The position numbers were made by a program, and so were the translations under genes. A stretch of DNA of 64,000 bases from Haliotis asinina (Eukaryota > Mollusca > Gastropoda > Lepetellida > Haliotidae), in the NCBI RefSeq assembly GCF_037392515.1, contig NC_090282.1:33531054-33595053 (forward strand), in the 5' to 3' direction. The notes beneath the pieces were generated by a model, which saw nothing but the letters and a program-made list of their open reading frames with translations, was not told the origin of the DNA and did not search any database. How positions within the stretch are numbered: the first letter of the stretch is position 1; each line of letters begins with the position of its first letter. Positions 24,130-39,100 of this stretch are shown here, one piece after another.

Positions 24130-27100
24130 GTAAGAACATTATCGTAATTTCATCAAATATATATCTAAGTCGTATTATTATCACTAAGTCGTCAGTTACA
24201 ACTTGGTGGACTTGATTAATATGTTTTTGTACTCACATTTTATGAATTCCAGAAGTGAAGTTATCTGTGGTGTAGTGTGATGACGTAGCAACTGATGACG
24301 TCATGTCTTGACGCCATGTTTGTAAATGCTCGTACCAAGGTCATTTATATAAACAAAGGCACGTAATATGGCGACGCCAACAATAGCACAATTAATGGTT
24401 AATGCTAAATGTGATCATCACGTTTTTATGACGTTTTCCTTTCATGAATTTCGTTTCATGTGCATATCGGAAACAATGTTAATATTGTCTATCGAAATCT
24501 TAAATGCACAAACTTCAGAATATAATATGACCGTCTGGGGCATTGATTAAGACTTTAAATTTAGTGATTTATTTCACTACTCGACTCTTTAGAAAGGGAA
24601 AACAATTAGGAGATAAACATCATGTGTTGGCCAATTTCCGGGTGTTATTGAGTATTTGAAGCACGGGAATGCATTTGGAACCGACGGCGTCAGCCGGATG
24701 TTTCAAATGAAATATTCCCGTGCTTCAAATACTCAATAACACCCGGAAAGTGGCCAACACATGATGATTATCGACATTGTAAACAAAAAAGTAAACCAAA
24801 GGGGTTTTACTGTCTGCACTCGTTTACATCGAGTATGAGTACAGCAGTAAAGTGTCATCAGCTGGCCGTTTCAGCTGGTTCCCATGGTAGCATCTGGAGT
24901 TGCTCATTTGTGACGTCATTCTAACTTTACGTCACAATATGATTTGAATGACGTCACCACTGTTGATGACACAACAAAACAATTGTTTACGTGTAAATAC
25001 GCAGTGAATAGTCTTGCAGTTTCCGGGAATCTAATACCATTTGATCATGTTTTTCAACCAATCAGATTACAGAACACAGTGACTTTTGGTTTACAATTTA
25101 GGATTTAAAATTCTTTCAATCACTTTTAAAATGTTTAATTCGCCCAAATAGTAGACAATTAGGAGATAAACATCATGTGCTGGCCAATTTCCGGGTGTTA
25201 TTGAGTATTTGAAGCACGGGAATGCATTTGGAACCGACGGCGTCAGCCGGATGTTTCAAATGAAATATTCCCGTGCTTCAAATACTCAATAACACCCGGA
25301 AAGTGGCCAACACATGATGATTATCGACATTGTAAACAAAAAAGTAAACCAAAGGGGTTTTACTGTCTGCACTCGTTTACATCGAGTATGAGTACAGCAG
25401 TAAAGTGTCATCAGCTGGCCGTTTCAGCTGGTTCCCATGGTAGCATCTGGAGTTGCTCATTTGTGACGTCATTCTAACTTTACGTCACAATATGATTTGA
25501 ATGACGTCACCACTGTTGATGACACAACAAAACAATTGTTTACGTGTAAATACGCAGTGAATAGTCTTGCAGTTTCCGGGAATCTAATACCATTTGATCA
25601 TGTTTTTCAACCAATCAGATTACAGAACACAGTGACTTTTGGTTTACAATTTAGGATTTAAAATTCTTTCAATCACTTTTAAAATGTTTAATTCGCCCAA
25701 ATAGTAGACAATTAGGAGATAAACATCATGTGCTGGCCAATTTCCGGGTGTTATTGAGTATTTGAAGCACGGGAATGCATTTGGAACCGACGGCGTCAGC
25801 CGGATGTTTCAAATGAAATATTCCCGTGCTTCAAATACTCAATAACACCCGGAAAGTGGCCAACACATGATGTTTATCGACATTGTAAACACAATAGTAA
25901 ACCAAAGGGGTTTTAGTGTCTGCACTCGTTTACATCGAATACGGACACAGCAGTGAAGTGTCATCAGCTGGCCGTTTCAGCTGGTTCTCATGGTAGCATC
26001 TGGAGTTGCTCATTTGTGACGTCATTCTAACTTTACGTCGAAATATGATTTGAATGACGTCACCACTGTTGATGACACAACAAAACAATTGTTTACGTGT
26101 CAATACGCAGTGAATAGTCTTTCAGTTTCTAATACCATTTAATCATGTTTTTCAACCAATCAGATTACAGAACACAGTGACTTTTGGTTTACAATACTCA
26201 ATCACACGTTTAGGATTGTGGTTTATCGACAATAATGACTAGGCATTGAAAATTCATTATTTCAATCCCGTAGTTGGATAGCCATAACTACACACACCTA
26301 ACTATATGTTAATCTTAGTTTCAGAGAATACGACCAGTGTTCAAACTTGCGGAGACACTACACTTACAGCGACGGACAAGCCGCAGTACTTGCAAACTCC
26401 AGGCTATCCAAACGGATACTGAGAGTAAGTCACACACTAGGCTAATATTCTTGGTAGTGTTTTTTTATGAGTATTGCCTTGTTTCGGTACAGTTGTGTCT
26501 ACTGAGCATGTAAATCATCTCTAAGATCATTGAATAATGAGGAATGTGTTCAGTCAGTATGGATGTTGATACTCAATACCCTTCGCTGCTTTATGACTGT
26601 GTCTTTGCCTCTGTCTTTCAGCAATGATTCTTGTGTCTGGACAATAAAAACAGAACTGGATTATATGAGGATGCAGCTTACCGTTGAAGATGACGGCGTT
26701 GAATATGGCCTAACGTGTAACCACGACTTGGGAAAAGCCTTCGATGGTAAGATAACTATAACAATTGCTTCAAGTCATATGATACAAGGACTGTTAGTTG
26801 ATTACATAGATTTTGATGTATATCTGAAAATGTTACTCATTAAAATTATCAAATTTAACACAAGTTTTACATTCTTTGAAATCGCTTACAGACATGGATG
26901 CAAGTGGTGCATGCCATGAGTGCTACATAATTTTCAGCATCATTCACATGGCAAAGTAAATAATTCTCCCTTCTTGGTTAGCGATCTATGTCAAAACGTT
27001 GCTGTAACGATAAGATATAGAAGATGATAATGTAAATGTGTTTTCGTCATTTTTTGTCATCCACCAAACTCGAGGAAATGCCTATCAAGTAATCTGTCAG

Positions 27101-30100
27101 ACTCTAGTTGCACATAGTTGGTATCCAGCACGTCTAGATTCGGGCATCTTTATACATGTCCACTTCCATCCAGGTCCTTCCATTAAATCTCCCTTGCTGG
27201 CAACATGGTGTAACGAAAAAACACCAGAGGTGAAGAGCAGTGGGCAGGTTATGACTGTACAGTTTTACGCTGATCAGTATGGAACTTTCAAAGGATTCAA
27301 AGCTAGGTTCTTCCAAACGAATGGTATGTCCATCGTTATGAGATATATTTGCTTACTATTTTAATATAAGTGAATGTATAAGTAAATTTAAGTCTATAGA
27401 GTTTTCAGTCGTAGTATTCTGGCATATCTTACACTAGCCAGTGGCTAAAGGGATGGTGTAAATCCAACCAGGGTCCATGTAGGTAGTAAAGATACTGTAA
27501 GTGCCCATGGACCCTAGTATGGTGATCTAAATCAGTCGTTGGCAGTTTATAGCCCGTGTTTCATATACATATACAATGTTTTAGCTCCCATTGCTAGTTT
27601 TATGTTCATATCTGCGATAGCCTAGTGTTCTTACTGTCCTTCGATGACATGTTTTTACGGTTCCAATTTATTAAAGGTCACATGCAATGTAAAACAGAGC
27701 TTTGGAGATTCTGATACCTTTCGGTATGCACTTAGAGAAACAAATCATCAAAAATGCCAATTCAACCTATAACGTTGAAAAAAACGCGATGAATAAAAGC
27801 CCGCGAAATTGGACTTCAAACCATTCACTAAATTCCCCCCAGCGTTGGGAAAAAGTGGTTTCAAGAGCCATGCTGCGATGCGCTAATAACGCATGCTCAG
27901 TGAATAGGTTCGCGAAGCTTGAAACAGCATGCCTGCCCGGAGCATCAGGTCGTGAGTAGTAGTCTAATCTTGGTTATCTACACAAAGAAGTAAATAATCT
28001 ACTCGTTACATAAAAAAACACCCCAAAACATGTTGATTGTGACAATAATTAATTGTGATTGTTTACTGACACTTCCATGTCTGACTGCCTGCTAATGACA
28101 ATATGTAATGCACAACTTCAATCACTGACCACATACAGTTAACACCCATCGCGCTTATACGCCATAAACAAACAGCCGGCTAAAGCGCATCGGCAAATGA
28201 ACATGTGGCTAATGAAAAAGTTGCGTTACACTTGCGTACCGTTTCGTTTCGAGGGAGGTAAACCAAAGCACAAAATATTGCACTTTTCATTTGCGATTAT
28301 ACGGTTATAATTTTGTTTACTTGTTCTTTTTTCTTAATGAGCAATGCATTGCATATATAATGAATAAGTGATAACTGTGTTTTAATTATGTTTGACGTTT
28401 TGGTTGCATGTGACCTTTAATTTTAGAATTGATAGAACTTATAGGTCACGAAATACAAAACAATTCGTACATGTGTGCATGTGAGTACTGTTCTACGTGT
28501 GTGAGTATTGCTTTTAGCACTTACCATCAATAGTTTGGACATGTGTGTGGTTTGTCATCCACAGGACACTGCCCCTACGCGTCCATTGTTTCAAGAATCA
28601 AATATAACTTAATTATATCGAAATTACGGAACCATAAATGATGGCATATTCTTCAACGATTTGAGAATGTTCAGTGTACCTGTATTTCGGTAACCTTTTC
28701 ACAGTCACAGTAAAGAAACCCCCCGACAGACATCCATTGGATGAGAATTGAACCATTGATTGATTGGATCATTTCAGAGTTTGACTCCTGTGGCGGGAAT
28801 GTTGACGTCATCAGCTTCCTTACTCGAACCCAAACTCTGATATCTCCGGTTTACCCTCATGGTTACCGAAGGTAATAATATTAAATCGTCTTCATACTCA
28901 GCAAGCTTCATCTGAAATTTACTGAGAAAACAATATGTTTAGTGCTGAACTTCGAACATACTCAGCAAGCTTCATCTGAAATTTACTGAGAAAACAATAT
29001 GTTTAGTGCTGAACTTCGAACATTATATATTTGAATTGTATACGGGTGCAAATTCAATTTCCCCGTGATAATGTTTCAAGGCTGTTCACTCATTCAGCAA
29101 CTCTGAATTCTACAGAAGAGATTTGTTTTGAGAAATGATTTTATCTCTCATGGAGAAATGTGCATTTTAAGATGGGAAACTACATATGGGCTATATCTGT
29201 TACTCACCAGGTTCTCCTATCACAAAGCACTAACGTAACATCATTGCAGTGTTAAAGAATGGGAGTTAAGGTTAACTTTAGTAAAGGTTGCTCCGTAAAT
29301 GGAGCCCCTGTTTCTTTAAGCCTGTTTGCTCCAATTTGAATCACGTTATGTATGGCTCAGACATTAAACTTAGTACATCAAGTGTGTCGTTGTTTTTTAT
29401 ACTTTTCGATATTGATGAAAAGACTATATCTTTCATTGATTTATCTTCTAAACCGCAACTTAAATAGTACTCTACGCTTCACAAATAGTGACTATATTTG
29501 TTATGTTAGGATTTCAAAGAGTCCAGGATTCTTCCTTCAACATTTTGATGGTTACAGCACCAAAGACCTGCAGGTCCCCTTATGGACTTGTAGCATTTGT
29601 TACTGTGTTTTGAATTGGAAATTTTACTTCTGGTTACTCTCAGTCATTGTAACGGATGTCGCCGCTGTGTTCAAGCGTACACTTTGTATCAACAATAGAA
29701 ATTTACAAAAAACATTCTTCTGACATGGCAAAAAGCGGCCGAGTGTGCTCCGGTTGTTGCAGTGGTTTCGTAAGTACATGGAAAGGATATTGTATATAGT
29801 TTTGCTTAGAAGCATGGGTATATGTTATTAATTTTTCTTCAATTGGCAGCGACATGGAATGTGTCTGGATTCCCCAAGAAATGGGTGGTTCAAGAATTCG
29901 GATCCAAGTACTCAACACTAGTTTAGAGGCCACGTCTCCATCTTCAACGAAGTGTCACGACTTTGTGGTTGTTCATGATGGTATGCAAATTAATACTCCA
30001 AGACATGCCATTTGTTGGTCTCGTATGTGTTGTTATCGTGAAATCGATCACTCATTTTATGATATTAATTATACTATTTGCAGGACAAACAAAGTCTCCC

Positions 30101-33100
30101 AGTGAGCTGGGTCGGTTCTCTTTGATCAGTTCAGGGCCATATGTACGGATTGGCTTCTACTCGGACAAAAGCATTGAACACAAAGGCTTCAGATTGCAGT
30201 TCGATTCGGGTATATTTGATTGCATGTGTCTCAGTAACTGCTTGTGTTGAAACTATTATTGGGACTCGTAAGATAAACCTTTCCAATTCAGTATTCAATA
30301 TCATGTGACACATATTTTCCTGTGTTGACATTAGTCGTTTTATGTGTGATGTCTATTCACTTTACCACATTTTGCCCCGTTTCCTTCCCTCATGCCTTCG
30401 TTTATACTGCAGTGTTCCTTCTTCCAACTACGCTGAATAACCATATTTTGTTATTTTGTTTCAAAGTTATTTTACACAGATATGTATGTAGTTGTAGATT
30501 ACACCATACTTACTTGTTTATCTTTTTTTCTTGAATAATGATGGATATACGTTGCAGGTTTTTGGTACAAATAATACAATACTTATTGAATTTTTGAACA
30601 GACGTTTTCAGGTAGACAGATTTGTTCATACCTCATGTCGCATCCCAGCTGGGATACTCCTGATGTCAGCAACTGAATTGACTGGACCGGTTTGTGTGTT
30701 CAATTACCGTCATTTAGCTGGGACAGTGATGTTTGCAGTCTTAGACAGTAAAGGCATGAACCAGTGGATGAACAACAATCTAATTATTCCTTTATTCTTC
30801 TTTCTGTAAATGGTACATGTGAGTGTTACATACTCACATGCAAACATACACACACACGCGTGCGTGGATGCATCCATCCATCCATCCATCCATCCATCCA
30901 TACATACATACATACATACATACATACATACATACATACATACATACATACATACATACATACATACATACATACATACATACATACATACATACATACA
31001 TACATAGAGAGAGAGATGGTTTTGCTTCATGCGACAACTCGACATGCCGAGGATTCGAAGCTCCGCATAGGTACAACTTGTGAAACCTATTTCCGATGTT
31101 ACCCACCGTGATGTTGCTGGAATTTAGTTAAGAGCGCCGTAAATACACATTCACTCACTGCAATTACTACAGTAATTTCGGTGTAGTGATATTCACCTGG
31201 CAATGGCCAAGTATCCAGTATACAAGACTGCCCATACAAGTCTCTTAACTGGTGGTATTGATGTATTGTTAGATAGATTAGGAGGCATGCAGTTACCCAT
31301 CTTAAATATACCCTGAATATCTAACAACTTGTGGAGTTGATTAAACATGACTCCAAAAACATTTAAATATCACTAGTCCCTTCATTAAAAGATAAATTAC
31401 AGTTTTTAAAAATTATTTAGTATATTTGATAAATAGAGTTATGAACTTCTATTGAATCTCAATAGAAACAGTGAAAACATATGTTTACATTGAATATGAA
31501 ACAGTATCCCTACTATTGCGTTGATATCTCGTTTCGTCTTTGATTATAAACAACAGTCAGTTAGTAAGCATGGTTTTACGCCGCTTTTAGCAGCAATATC
31601 CTGGCGGCGGGCACCAGGATTGAGCTTCACACGTTGTACCCATCACACATCAAACTCGGGTTTTCGGCGTGACGAACGAACGCTGTTACGACTGGTATAA
31701 ACATTAGAATCCCTACACGTAATCGGAAGATACATTTCACAATTACCATGTGTCTGGTCCATCCCTAACTTAACTGTCGAACTCCTGTGTAGGTTATGCA
31801 GCAATTAAGACATTGTTGCTCTAAACAGAAGGGTAAGAGAATGCACGCGCTGATGTATTCACATGTATTTGAGTACTGAGGGCAGGTTTGCTGTGTATTG
31901 TGTAACTAAGCCTTACTCACTGTTATTTAAGTTTTAAAGTTAAGAGAACAGTGAAAAGGCTCCTTAAATCGATCTCCATTGAAAACATACAGTTACATAA
32001 ATGTGTCCATACATTTAGTATCTGATGTGTTCCAGATGCTGGTAAATGCAGTTGGGAAGTCAACGCTACTGAACACGATCAGTTGCTGACTACGCCAAAT
32101 TTCGTGCAGGCAAACGAAAGGTGGTATTGCTGTGTGTACATACAGATATACCACGACAGGAATGGAATATAGATTTCAATATCAAGAAGAAATGCACTTT
32201 AAACAAAAGCAGAGCGTTGATTCATCATAACGTATAATTGTACATTATTGTGCATAACACAGGGTAAAGCCGCTTACTTGGCCCAGAACACATAATTCAC
32301 GAGGAATATAACAATTTCTGCATAGAATATCAGTGGCTGCTGAATGTTTCAGTTGCTGGTGGAGACTACATGCTGTAGAAGAAGGACACCATGTGGTGAT
32401 GAAGGTCATGAACCCATACAACCTTACATTAGCTGTATACGATGGTATGTTGTTACGGGAAAATGTTTGATTAAATAATTAGTAACTAAAACATTACAAG
32501 ACACACATACACGTACACCTGATGCACAAAAGAAGAAAAAAATCTCTATGGTCGGATTTTGTTGCTTTTTGGCTATGCATGTTCGAATATCTATTTTCAA
32601 GATTTTCCCTAACATTTAATATCACAACGTTTCATATATGTTTCTCCAGGACAGAGCAGCTCCGACCCACTGCTGGCGGAAATATGTGCGAGTGAAAATA
32701 CGCCTATTTTCAGTAGTGGCAAAACTCTGTACATAGATATGGTGCAGGCTAATACGTTCAGAGTGACAAGGTTAAGTATACTGGTGTATACAGTGAGACG
32801 TAAGTACTTTTAATATTTAGCAGGTTTAGTAAAAACAGCAAATGCGTTCGAATGGAGGACTATAGAAAAGTGAAGGTATATCTATCGGTACCTACTGGCA
32901 ACTATTTATGTTTTGTCTTTTTTCACCAGCTATTCTCATCAGGTTCCTTCTGGAGCCTCACATTTAGCCACTTCTTACAGTACACACCGATGCCCATTCT
33001 ATTAATCAGTGAATTGTCTGGTCCAGATTGTTTACAGTTGTTGTTTACAGCTCCCCGTATAGCTCTTACCCACTCTTACAATACAGTTTCCCATCACTAT

Positions 33101-36100
33101 GCAAGACTGTATTGACATTTATACATCGGTGAATCATTAGGAGAAGAGAATAAAAACTACGCGTGTCCTCCTTTAATGAGTGACAAGAATCAGGTGATAC
33201 AGAATACAAAGACATTGTACCAAGTCTCATTTGTCACATTTCCTTTAAGAATGCGGTGGCCAGCTGACGTCGTTTGGGACATATACCGAACTGACATCTC
33301 CTGGATACCCTCTAGACTATTACAGGTATGGCACATGGACAAACCTGAAATCAAGCTGTCTGTTGTGAAGACACATATGCTTCATGCTTTAGTAACGACT
33401 TTGTTTTCGAAAACGGCATGTAATCATTGCATCGCTGTGTGATTCATAGGAGCATGAATATATTTTATGTTAATATTTGTGTAGCGCAAATATCCAGGTC
33501 AGCTGCTAAATAGGCGTTTGTTTTTTCTCTCGGTAACTGCATGCCCATCTCGACACATCGTATTATCGTACACAGCCACTGCACGCACCGAGTTAACAGG
33601 GCTTTCCCGTCTTTACAAGGTACCCATTTACAGCTGTGTAGACTGGAACACACAGTCAAAGTACCTTTCTCAGGTTTACTGCACGTTGATATACCCACAA
33701 CTAGGTGTTTGCATATATTCATGCGATCACCATCTGGTCATTTCCCAATGGATTCGTGGGTTCTATTAAATACACAGGGATATGTACTGTACACAAGGGG
33801 GCGTGACAACACTAAAACTGTTTGCGCACAAAACTGAATGTATGAATATTCAGCTTTATGATGACTGGCGTGTTTCTTCAGACTACATGTATTCTTTTTT
33901 TGTCTGTATGACTATACGTACAACAAATAGTAGGTTTTTACATAATTTCGAATCTAATCATGAAAGTTATTTTCTTCGAGTTGTTGGGTATAGATTATAT
34001 GAGAGGCATAGGAGCACATTCGTAGGTATTCATCAAGCATTCTCATGTGGTCAAACTCATTCATTTTAGGGAAAGTAATGTTTCTCTATTATTTATACAA
34101 GGAACCTCTACTGCTCATGGGTCATCAATACAGAATCTGAGAGTGAAACAGTGATACTAAAGCTGACAGATGTTGACATGGACCAGAGTGATATGTGTAA
34201 GCACGGAGCAATTACAATATACAACTCGAATTCTTCTGATGGTAAGTTACGCTCTTTTCTGATGTGAGTGAATGAGAAGGTTCGATGTATTTTACAAGGA
34301 CTGTTGAACTATCACTTTTAGGAAAACTGGATTTACAAACTATACAACAAGGGCTACAAAATATTGTTTTAAGACCGACTCCCGATTCGAATTTATTCAC
34401 AATACAGTACACAATGACCGTTATGATGTAATGCACAGGTCGAAAACCTAAATGTTTTGTCGTAAGAGAGATGTGATTAGTTTTCTCTACAGTGGGATAT
34501 TTCACAAAGTATAATTAAAAACAAAATTGATACAATATCAAACATAACATTTTTTCCACCAACATGTAAGATCATGCTCATGTCACAAGTGAATACATAC
34601 ACAAGGTCAAATGAATCAAGAGTATGGTAACTACAAACTGGGAACGACAAGTCTCTGTGAAACAACTCCTTTACTTCTTTACCACAGCGACGTATTGGTA
34701 TGTTAAAATTATAATGAAGCAAGGGCGTTAACAAGCTGACATGTTCCTTGAAATCAGTTTTGGGCTGGTTATCTTCTGTCTGTTTGATATATAATTTTAT
34801 ATTCTTTGACACACTTACATTTTTACGTGACAGAGAGCCTTCTTCTTGGACGCTTCTGCAAAACGGGAGTTGGAAGTATTGTCCAGAGTTCCAGGAACAC
34901 GCTGAAAATAGAATTCAATACAAAAGCGTCTTCTCCTCTAACGTACAGAGGATTCAAGCTTCAGTTTTACTCCGTCCCAGGTACTATTTCATTGCTGCAA
35001 ACCGTTGTCCAAATTTTCCAAAAGAAAATGTGTTCTTACTTTCTCATTTTTCTTTGAACATTTTGTATTATTCCAGAAAAACGTTGCAACTTTACAACCG
35101 AGCTTGCGGAAAATACGTCCATCTTTATATACTCCCCTGGATATCCGAATCCGTATTACAAGTAAGTGCTATGATTCTCTAAAAATTGACGGAAATTAAG
35201 GTTAGGAAATTAGCGTGTATCATAGGTCTTGCACGGATGTGTTTCGACATGTCACTGTTTTGTAATACTCCAATGCAACACGGCGTTATTATGATGTCTA
35301 CCATAACGAAGTGTAATGATTCGTGAGTTTGCAAATATCAGCATTTACAAACGAGGTTTCTGTAATAATCATCTGTCTTGACAGGGTCCAATGAATGCAG
35401 TCTGTGATTGTTTGTTATCATGTCCCAGCAGTATTGATCAGAGTGATATTACGTCGTGAATATTTCAGTGATCTCGATTGTGTTTGGGACTAGTGGACAC
35501 CAAATGAAATGGACATTGTTCTCGAAGTTGTTGACTCCGAACTTGAGGGTTCACCTCCTTCCTGCAGTGAAGATGCAGTAACAGTGTGGAGACAGTACAG
35601 TGGGTGGTTTTCAAAGTTGCTCATCCAAAGGATTGTTTGAGTTCAGATACCTTTGCGCTATTGCGTCTTGGAGTAGCTTGTAAAGTATGTCCATGTATGG
35701 CATGTATAGTCTGTTGAGAGACACAATTCTATAAAGTGAATGAAGGATTGTAAGTTTATTTCCAAGTGGCTAGAAATTTCAGTGTACACGATAACGCATG
35801 AATCAATTGTGGAAATAATATAATAATAAAAAATAACAATGTTCAGTATATTTACAAAACATACATTAACATCTATGTATCAATATCCAGTACTTTAACA
35901 TTACAAATGTTGATAGAGCTGAAATGCATGAGTGCCGACATTACTATCTGTGCATTGAAACATTACAGATTATATTATTATCACTGAGGGGTTGAACTTA
36001 ACATGGTTCAGTTACACTAACTCATGACAAAATTTAGAAAAAGCTGTGTATGATATCGGTGGTAATCACTGCATAGCATACAATGTTTGTATTAGAAGGT

Positions 36101-39100
36101 TAATATACAGGATTATCTTTATTTTAATATATGCTATGAACTTAAGATTATTTATTGAGTTATTGTCACATGAAATATGCATAAACATTGTCTAAGAGAT
36201 CTTATTTCATACATATTATGTGCTTAAAATTATGTGCTTAGAATTACTTAGTGAGTTATTGTTCCATTATACATGCAAAAACAAATAAGATGTCTTATTT
36301 AGTTGTATGTGTGTGCGTAAAAATTACTTATTGACTTATTGGTACATTAGATATTCATAAACATTATCTAAGATGTCTTATCTAAAACATGTTATGATAA
36401 GATTACTTATTGAACACACACACATATATATATATACATAAATTAAATATTGCACTGACATCTTTCACAACTCAAACTCAAAATCACTATCCAAATTGAA
36501 ATACTTAATATTGTTTCGACTTGGATTTGGCTATATGTGGTAGTCACAAACAATATTTAGTAAAGAATCCTTCATTACGGAAGTTATTATAAGAGTAAAA
36601 TCTTCGTTTGAACAGGACTGGCACTACTCGGTATTCAACAGCTCTAAAACAAGAAATTATACTATTTTTTTAAAGGTACATTTGGAGTTATATCTCAAAC
36701 GATTACCAATTGCAAAATTCCGCGTGGCCATGGCACAATTCCGCTGCAGTTCCCATGGACTTAAAATAGAAACAGGTAGATATGTGATGAAAGGGTGTGC
36801 ACTGTCTGTAATGAAGGATACTACGAAGATGAGTACCGTTTTTTGATGGCTTGTGTACGGTATAAAATATTGCGTGAGAGGTATTTACCTACTGAATTTA
36901 TATCATTAATTCATAAATTTAACATGCTTTTGGGATCAGAGGATGTTAATATCGTTAAAGAGCTGAGCATGTATATCGATCATGCAAAATGTCTCAGAAT
37001 AACCTGCTGATTAACTATTAACCCTCTCTCTATATTCATTATCGGTATGTATGGGTGTCTGTGTATTTATGTATATGTATGTGTATGGATGTGTATGTGT
37101 GTATATATATGTATATGTATGCGTAATGCCGTATACAATATACAATATATGCTGACTGACCACATGTATATGTGAACATGGACCGGAGGCATACATTCGT
37201 CTTGAATGAAGAAGATACCTACACTACTCAGAATCAGAAGGACAAAACGTATTGATGTGTTGGTTTATGTTGCAATAGAAAAAGTTGAGACGTTTTGTGG
37301 TACCTCCACACCAAACTTTACCATTCCTGATGGGCTGAAAGTGATGTTTACAACGAGCACCGCTGTTGGAAAGAAAGGATTCCGGATGAAACTAAATGCA
37401 GTTAAACCAAACAGTAAGTATAGAAACAAAAAGGCGATATTTAAAAAAAGAAACTACATGTGTTTAATCCCTCGAAACCATGTCTTAAAACATTCTAAAT
37501 GACCACCGGAGTTGCAACATATATACTGTATAGTTAGTGCTAACCTATCCTTTTTTATATGGCATTTTCATCGCTGAAAATCCGAAATATAACAATACAG
37601 AAGCAATATCGAATTTAAGGTAAATAGAAATTTATATAATAATATCTGTGTGTCCAGTTACACCGAGTTGTGGACCTCAAAACCTCACTGCTGTTCAGTC
37701 AGATCGATACCTAGTCTCGCCTGGATACCCAATGGCGTTTGAAAGGTAAGATTGACAAATTATTTACAAAATCAAAGATCACTCCTAGTTATACTGAATG
37801 TACAGTAACCATATCCTGGCGCAATCTGTGCAAACGTAAGAAATCCCCAACGACAAGGCATGCCTGAATGCGATTCCTGGTGAAAACACCAAGACTTGAA
37901 TATTACCCCCAGGAAACACACACTTTGATGACGTCATTTTGTGACATTATTTCACAATGTTATAGTATCGACAATATGTTTTACTAGGCCTTTCATCGTT
38001 TCTGATGCGATGCGACTTGAAGTGTATCTTTTCGCAAAATCGTAAGAACATTGTCAAGTATGACGTCGAATTATTCGCACATTCTGCAGAAATCAAGACC
38101 TGCATTATTTTTAACTCTCATATTATGCTTTGTGATTATCATACATATATTGAAGTCACAGTAGCGCAATTTTAATTCTTCCTAACAACGTTAATATCAC
38201 GTCACTGCACCGTTTCGTTACAATGTTGTAATGACGTAAATGGTAAGCCATTGAAACCGTTGTACGTTGTGACAACATTGTTCCAATGTGACATTGTATC
38301 CTAGGACGTTTTGTGTTGTAGGCGTCTACACGTAGATTGCCTGTGGACCTTGACATCATCCGATCCTGACATGATGGTCCATATAGAGGTCTTAGACTCC
38401 CAGATGGATGGGTACAGGGACTGTGATTCAAGCGACAAGGTCTATGTGTATGATGGTAAATACTTAATTCATTATAAGTCTTTAATTCTTGCCCTACACG
38501 ATCCTGGGATATATATATCAGGTATAACTGATCTTTGTATATACGATGATTATACCTGTATTCCTGACAACCTGTAATCACGATTGTACAATCACAAGAC
38601 AATTACCACAGAGAACATTGAACAAGACTTGTCTCACTACCTTTTATTATTCCTGTCCCCAAATCATTTCTAGTTATGTTTCTATGGTTCCACAACAGTA
38701 ATGGATATAATTGTGTTTAGTTTGTAATCGCTGTACAACATTCTAGTTATGCATGGAAGCTAAGACACAGGCACTGACATTACCTATTTGAATATTACTA
38801 ACATCATTTCATTTGAACAAATCTTCCAAAGATCATTTTGTGAGGCGGTGTACTTAGAGTGTTGGGTGTTCGAGTCCACACATAGGTTTAATATGAGAAA
38901 ACCATGACTTGTGTTCTCCATACTATGCCTGGATGAAAACAACATCCCCTACACTCTTCATAACCTTTTAAATCAAGCATTTTACGAAAATGGCAATAAT
39001 GTTTACAGGTCCTGACACGACAGCAGAGATTATACAGATATGGTGTGGCAGTATGAAGCCTGTGGTTCAGAGCTCTGGTTCTACTCTCACTGTCAGATTT

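Noticed and set aside
24603..26195. CRISPR-like array
   Set aside because: The units are 553 bp with no short repeat-spacer pattern, in an animal genome.
17000..26325. Genes A and B as one eleven-CUB gene
   Set aside because: Gene B has its own signal peptide exon at 24060 that joins in phase to CUB A, and gene A has a plausible last exon. The phases alone would still allow a join from 16996 to 26325, so this is a judgement, not proof.
26420..26422. TGA in CUB A as a selenocysteine codon
   Set aside because: The position aligns with Arg in sister domains, no redox motif is near, and I saw no SECIS-like structure downstream of the stop.
30710..31111. Long frames on both strands (Met-Tyr-Val-Cys and Tyr-Ile-His-Thr repeats)
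   Set aside because: Pure translation of the CATA array; no gene.
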